Assembly (NCBI RefSeq): GCF_029714305.1
Contig: NZ_CP121647.1
Coordinates: forward strand, 372,001-436,000
Reading direction: 5' to 3'
Source of the DNA: Bradyrhizobium sp. CB3481
GTDB taxonomy: Bacteria > Pseudomonadota > Alphaproteobacteria > Rhizobiales > Xanthobacteraceae
DNA: 64,000 bases
In this document: piece by piece, positions 63,212 through 64,000 of the stretch
How positions within the stretch are numbered: position 1 is the first letter of the stretch
Layout of the letters: the number at the start of each line of letters is the position of its first letter
The notes under the pieces: generated by a model
What the model saw: only the letters and a program-made list of their open reading frames with translations
What the model was told of the DNA's origin: nothing
Database searches by the model: none
Translations under genes and position numbers: made by a program

Positions 63212-63694
63212 CTATGACGCCGGCCGCCGCCGCACCAGAAACTTCTGCATGCCCTCCAGCACCAGCTCCTTTCGCTGGTTGAACACGGTCGAGCGCAGCG
63301 TCACCACGCCGGTGCTGCGGCCAGGGACGAGTTCGGTCACTTCGAGCGCGGGGTAGATGGTGTCGCCGGCATAGACCGGCTTTAGAAACCGGCTCGATTG
63401 TTCGAGGAAGCCGACCAGCGATTCCTCGACGAGATAGGGAAACAGGCCAGCGCCCGGCGCGGTATGGACCAGCGTCTGGAAACCGTGCGCAAGCAGGTCC
63501 GGCATGCCGCGGGCGCGGCAATATTCGACGTCATAATGGATCGGATGGGTGTCGCCGCTCGCGGTCTGGAACGCGGCGAACACCGCCGAGGTCTGGGTCC
63601 GGCTTGGAATCACGAAGCGTTCGCCGAGCACGAAATCTTCGAACCAGCGTTGTTCGCTCACCATGCGATGCTGTGCGGGATCGAAGTTGGTCAT
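63212..63694 (-). CDS. MaoC-like dehydratase domain protein
   Basis: The 160-residue protein has the hot-dog fold of MaoC/FAS dehydratases. It begins MTNFDPAQHRMVSEQRWFED and has FAAFQTASGDTHPIHYDVEY, in which the conserved Asp and His are the hydratase catalytic dyad, and AHGFQTLVHTAPG. Substrate may be an enoyl-CoA, unproven. The start at 63694 was preferred over an open frame of 22 more codons. It is co-oriented with obgE with a 102-base gap. Confidence 0.82.
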   Translation of the reverse strand: MTNFDPAQHRMVSEQRWFEDFVLGERFVIPSRTQTSAVFAAFQTASGDTHPIHYDVEYCRARGMPDLLAHGFQTLVHTAPGAGLFPYLVEESLVGFLEQSSRFLKPVYAGDTIYPALEVTELVPGRSTGVVTLRSTVFNQRKELVLEGMQKFLVRRRPAS

Positions 63695-63776
63695 GGCCGG
63701 TTTCCAGCGGTGATTGAGGGACGCGGTCGTACCGGTAGCGCGGAGGTGGAACTGCAGCAATCGATCCGTCTCAATT

Positions 63777-63865
63777 TGTCATGCCCGGGCTTGTCCCGGG
63801 CATCCACGTCTTTACAACGTGCGGAACAAAAGACGTGGATGGCCGGGACAAGCCTGGCCACGACA
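63777..63865. repeat. Palindromic intergenic repeat before the EamA gene
   Basis: TGTCATGCCCGGGCTTGTCC at the left matches GGCCGGGACAAGCCTGGCC and ACGACA at the right. The inner arms ATCCACGTCTTT and AAAGACGTGGAT also pair. It lies between the divergent MaoC and EamA-type genes and has arms different from family A. Confidence 0.75.
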
Positions 63866-63891
63866 ATAAACTGGAAACGTCATGAGCCTGT

Positions 63892-64000
63892 TCGCCAAGA
63901 TTTCTACCTACGACGAACGTTCCGCGCGGCTGGCCGGCATCGGCTTGATGCTGCTGTCGATTTTCATGTTCTCGTTCGGCGACGCGCTCGGAAAATTCAT
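63892..64000 (+). CDS. EamA/DMT-type transporter, N-terminal fragment cut by the window end
   Basis: Only the first 36 codons are present: MSLFAKISTYDERSARLAGI, then a hydrophobic helix LMLLSIFMFSFGDALGKF. This is the usual opening of drug/metabolite transporter proteins of the EamA family, in which a short polar N-terminus leads to the first of ten membrane helices. ATG is preceded by a repeat and no clear ribosome site beyond GGAAAC. The rest lies beyond 64000. Confidence 0.6.

Overview
The window looks like chromosomal core DNA of an alphaproteobacterium, most probably Bradyrhizobium or a close relative in the Bradyrhizobiaceae. The grounds are high GC with strong third-position GC bias, the set of alphaproteobacterial proteins (YbhL/BI-1, DUF2794, ZapE, two RppH-type Nudix proteins in tandem), a ROSE-like RNA thermometer in front of small heat-shock genes, and many copies of short palindromic intergenic repeats of the Bradyrhizobium type. 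No integrase cluster, transposase, prophage, CRISPR array or tRNA/rRNA gene was seen. The genus is an inference and was not tested by alignment.

Layout. 1-10.6 kb: rpsP and ffh on the minus strand, a small membrane ORF, a metallo-beta-lactamase-fold hydrolase, a SIMPL/GyrI-like envelope pair, dapF-mtaB, an RluA-type pseudouridine synthase, ftsY and ispZ. Both protein halves of the signal recognition system (ffh, ftsY) are therefore here. 10.7-14.4 kb: a ComEA-like helix-hairpin-helix protein and the cytochrome c maturation cluster ccmA-ccmB-ccmC-ccmD-ccmG, with a palindromic element between ccmA and ccmB. 14.6-20.8 kb: acnA, a DUF1223 thioredoxin-like protein, a candidate structured RNA, DUF2794, a GNAT acetyltransferase and a BI-1 protein with a possible ybhL-type leader. 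21-27.4 kb: an FtsX-type ABC exporter pair divergent from an SGNH esterase, thpR, a small membrane protein and zapE.

27.7-38.2 kb is a TCA-cycle block, mdh - sucC - DUF1579 - sucD - sucA - sucB - SDR - lpdA. It encodes malate dehydrogenase, succinyl-CoA synthetase and the complete 2-oxoglutarate dehydrogenase complex; with acnA it covers much of the cycle. 38.3-43.9 kb: two membrane proteins of unknown role, xerC and priA divergent from each other, and an RlpA-like protein. 44.5-49.7 kb: the F1 operon atpHAGDC, closed by a strong terminator.

49.8-52.2 kb is a heat-shock island on the minus strand: an RpoH-like promoter, a ROSE-like leader, two hsp20 genes, a small conserved-looking ORF and a PDZ-only remnant of an HtrA/Deg protease. 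52.3-64 kb is envelope and housekeeping: two RppH-type Nudix genes, a YibQ-like deacetylase, ctpA and envC, rlmH, rsfS, nadD, proA, proB, obgE, a MaoC-domain protein, and the first codons of an EamA-type transporter cut by the window end.

The less ordinary material lies between genes: an RNA with mutually exclusive hairpins at 18.45-18.58 kb, the ROSE/RpoH heat-shock control region at 51.46-51.60 kb, a GntR-like operator before sucC, hairpins in the atp leader, and palindromic elements inside the ccm and atp operons. I found no clearly novel multi-gene system. The RNA at 18.5 kb is the best candidate for something undescribed.
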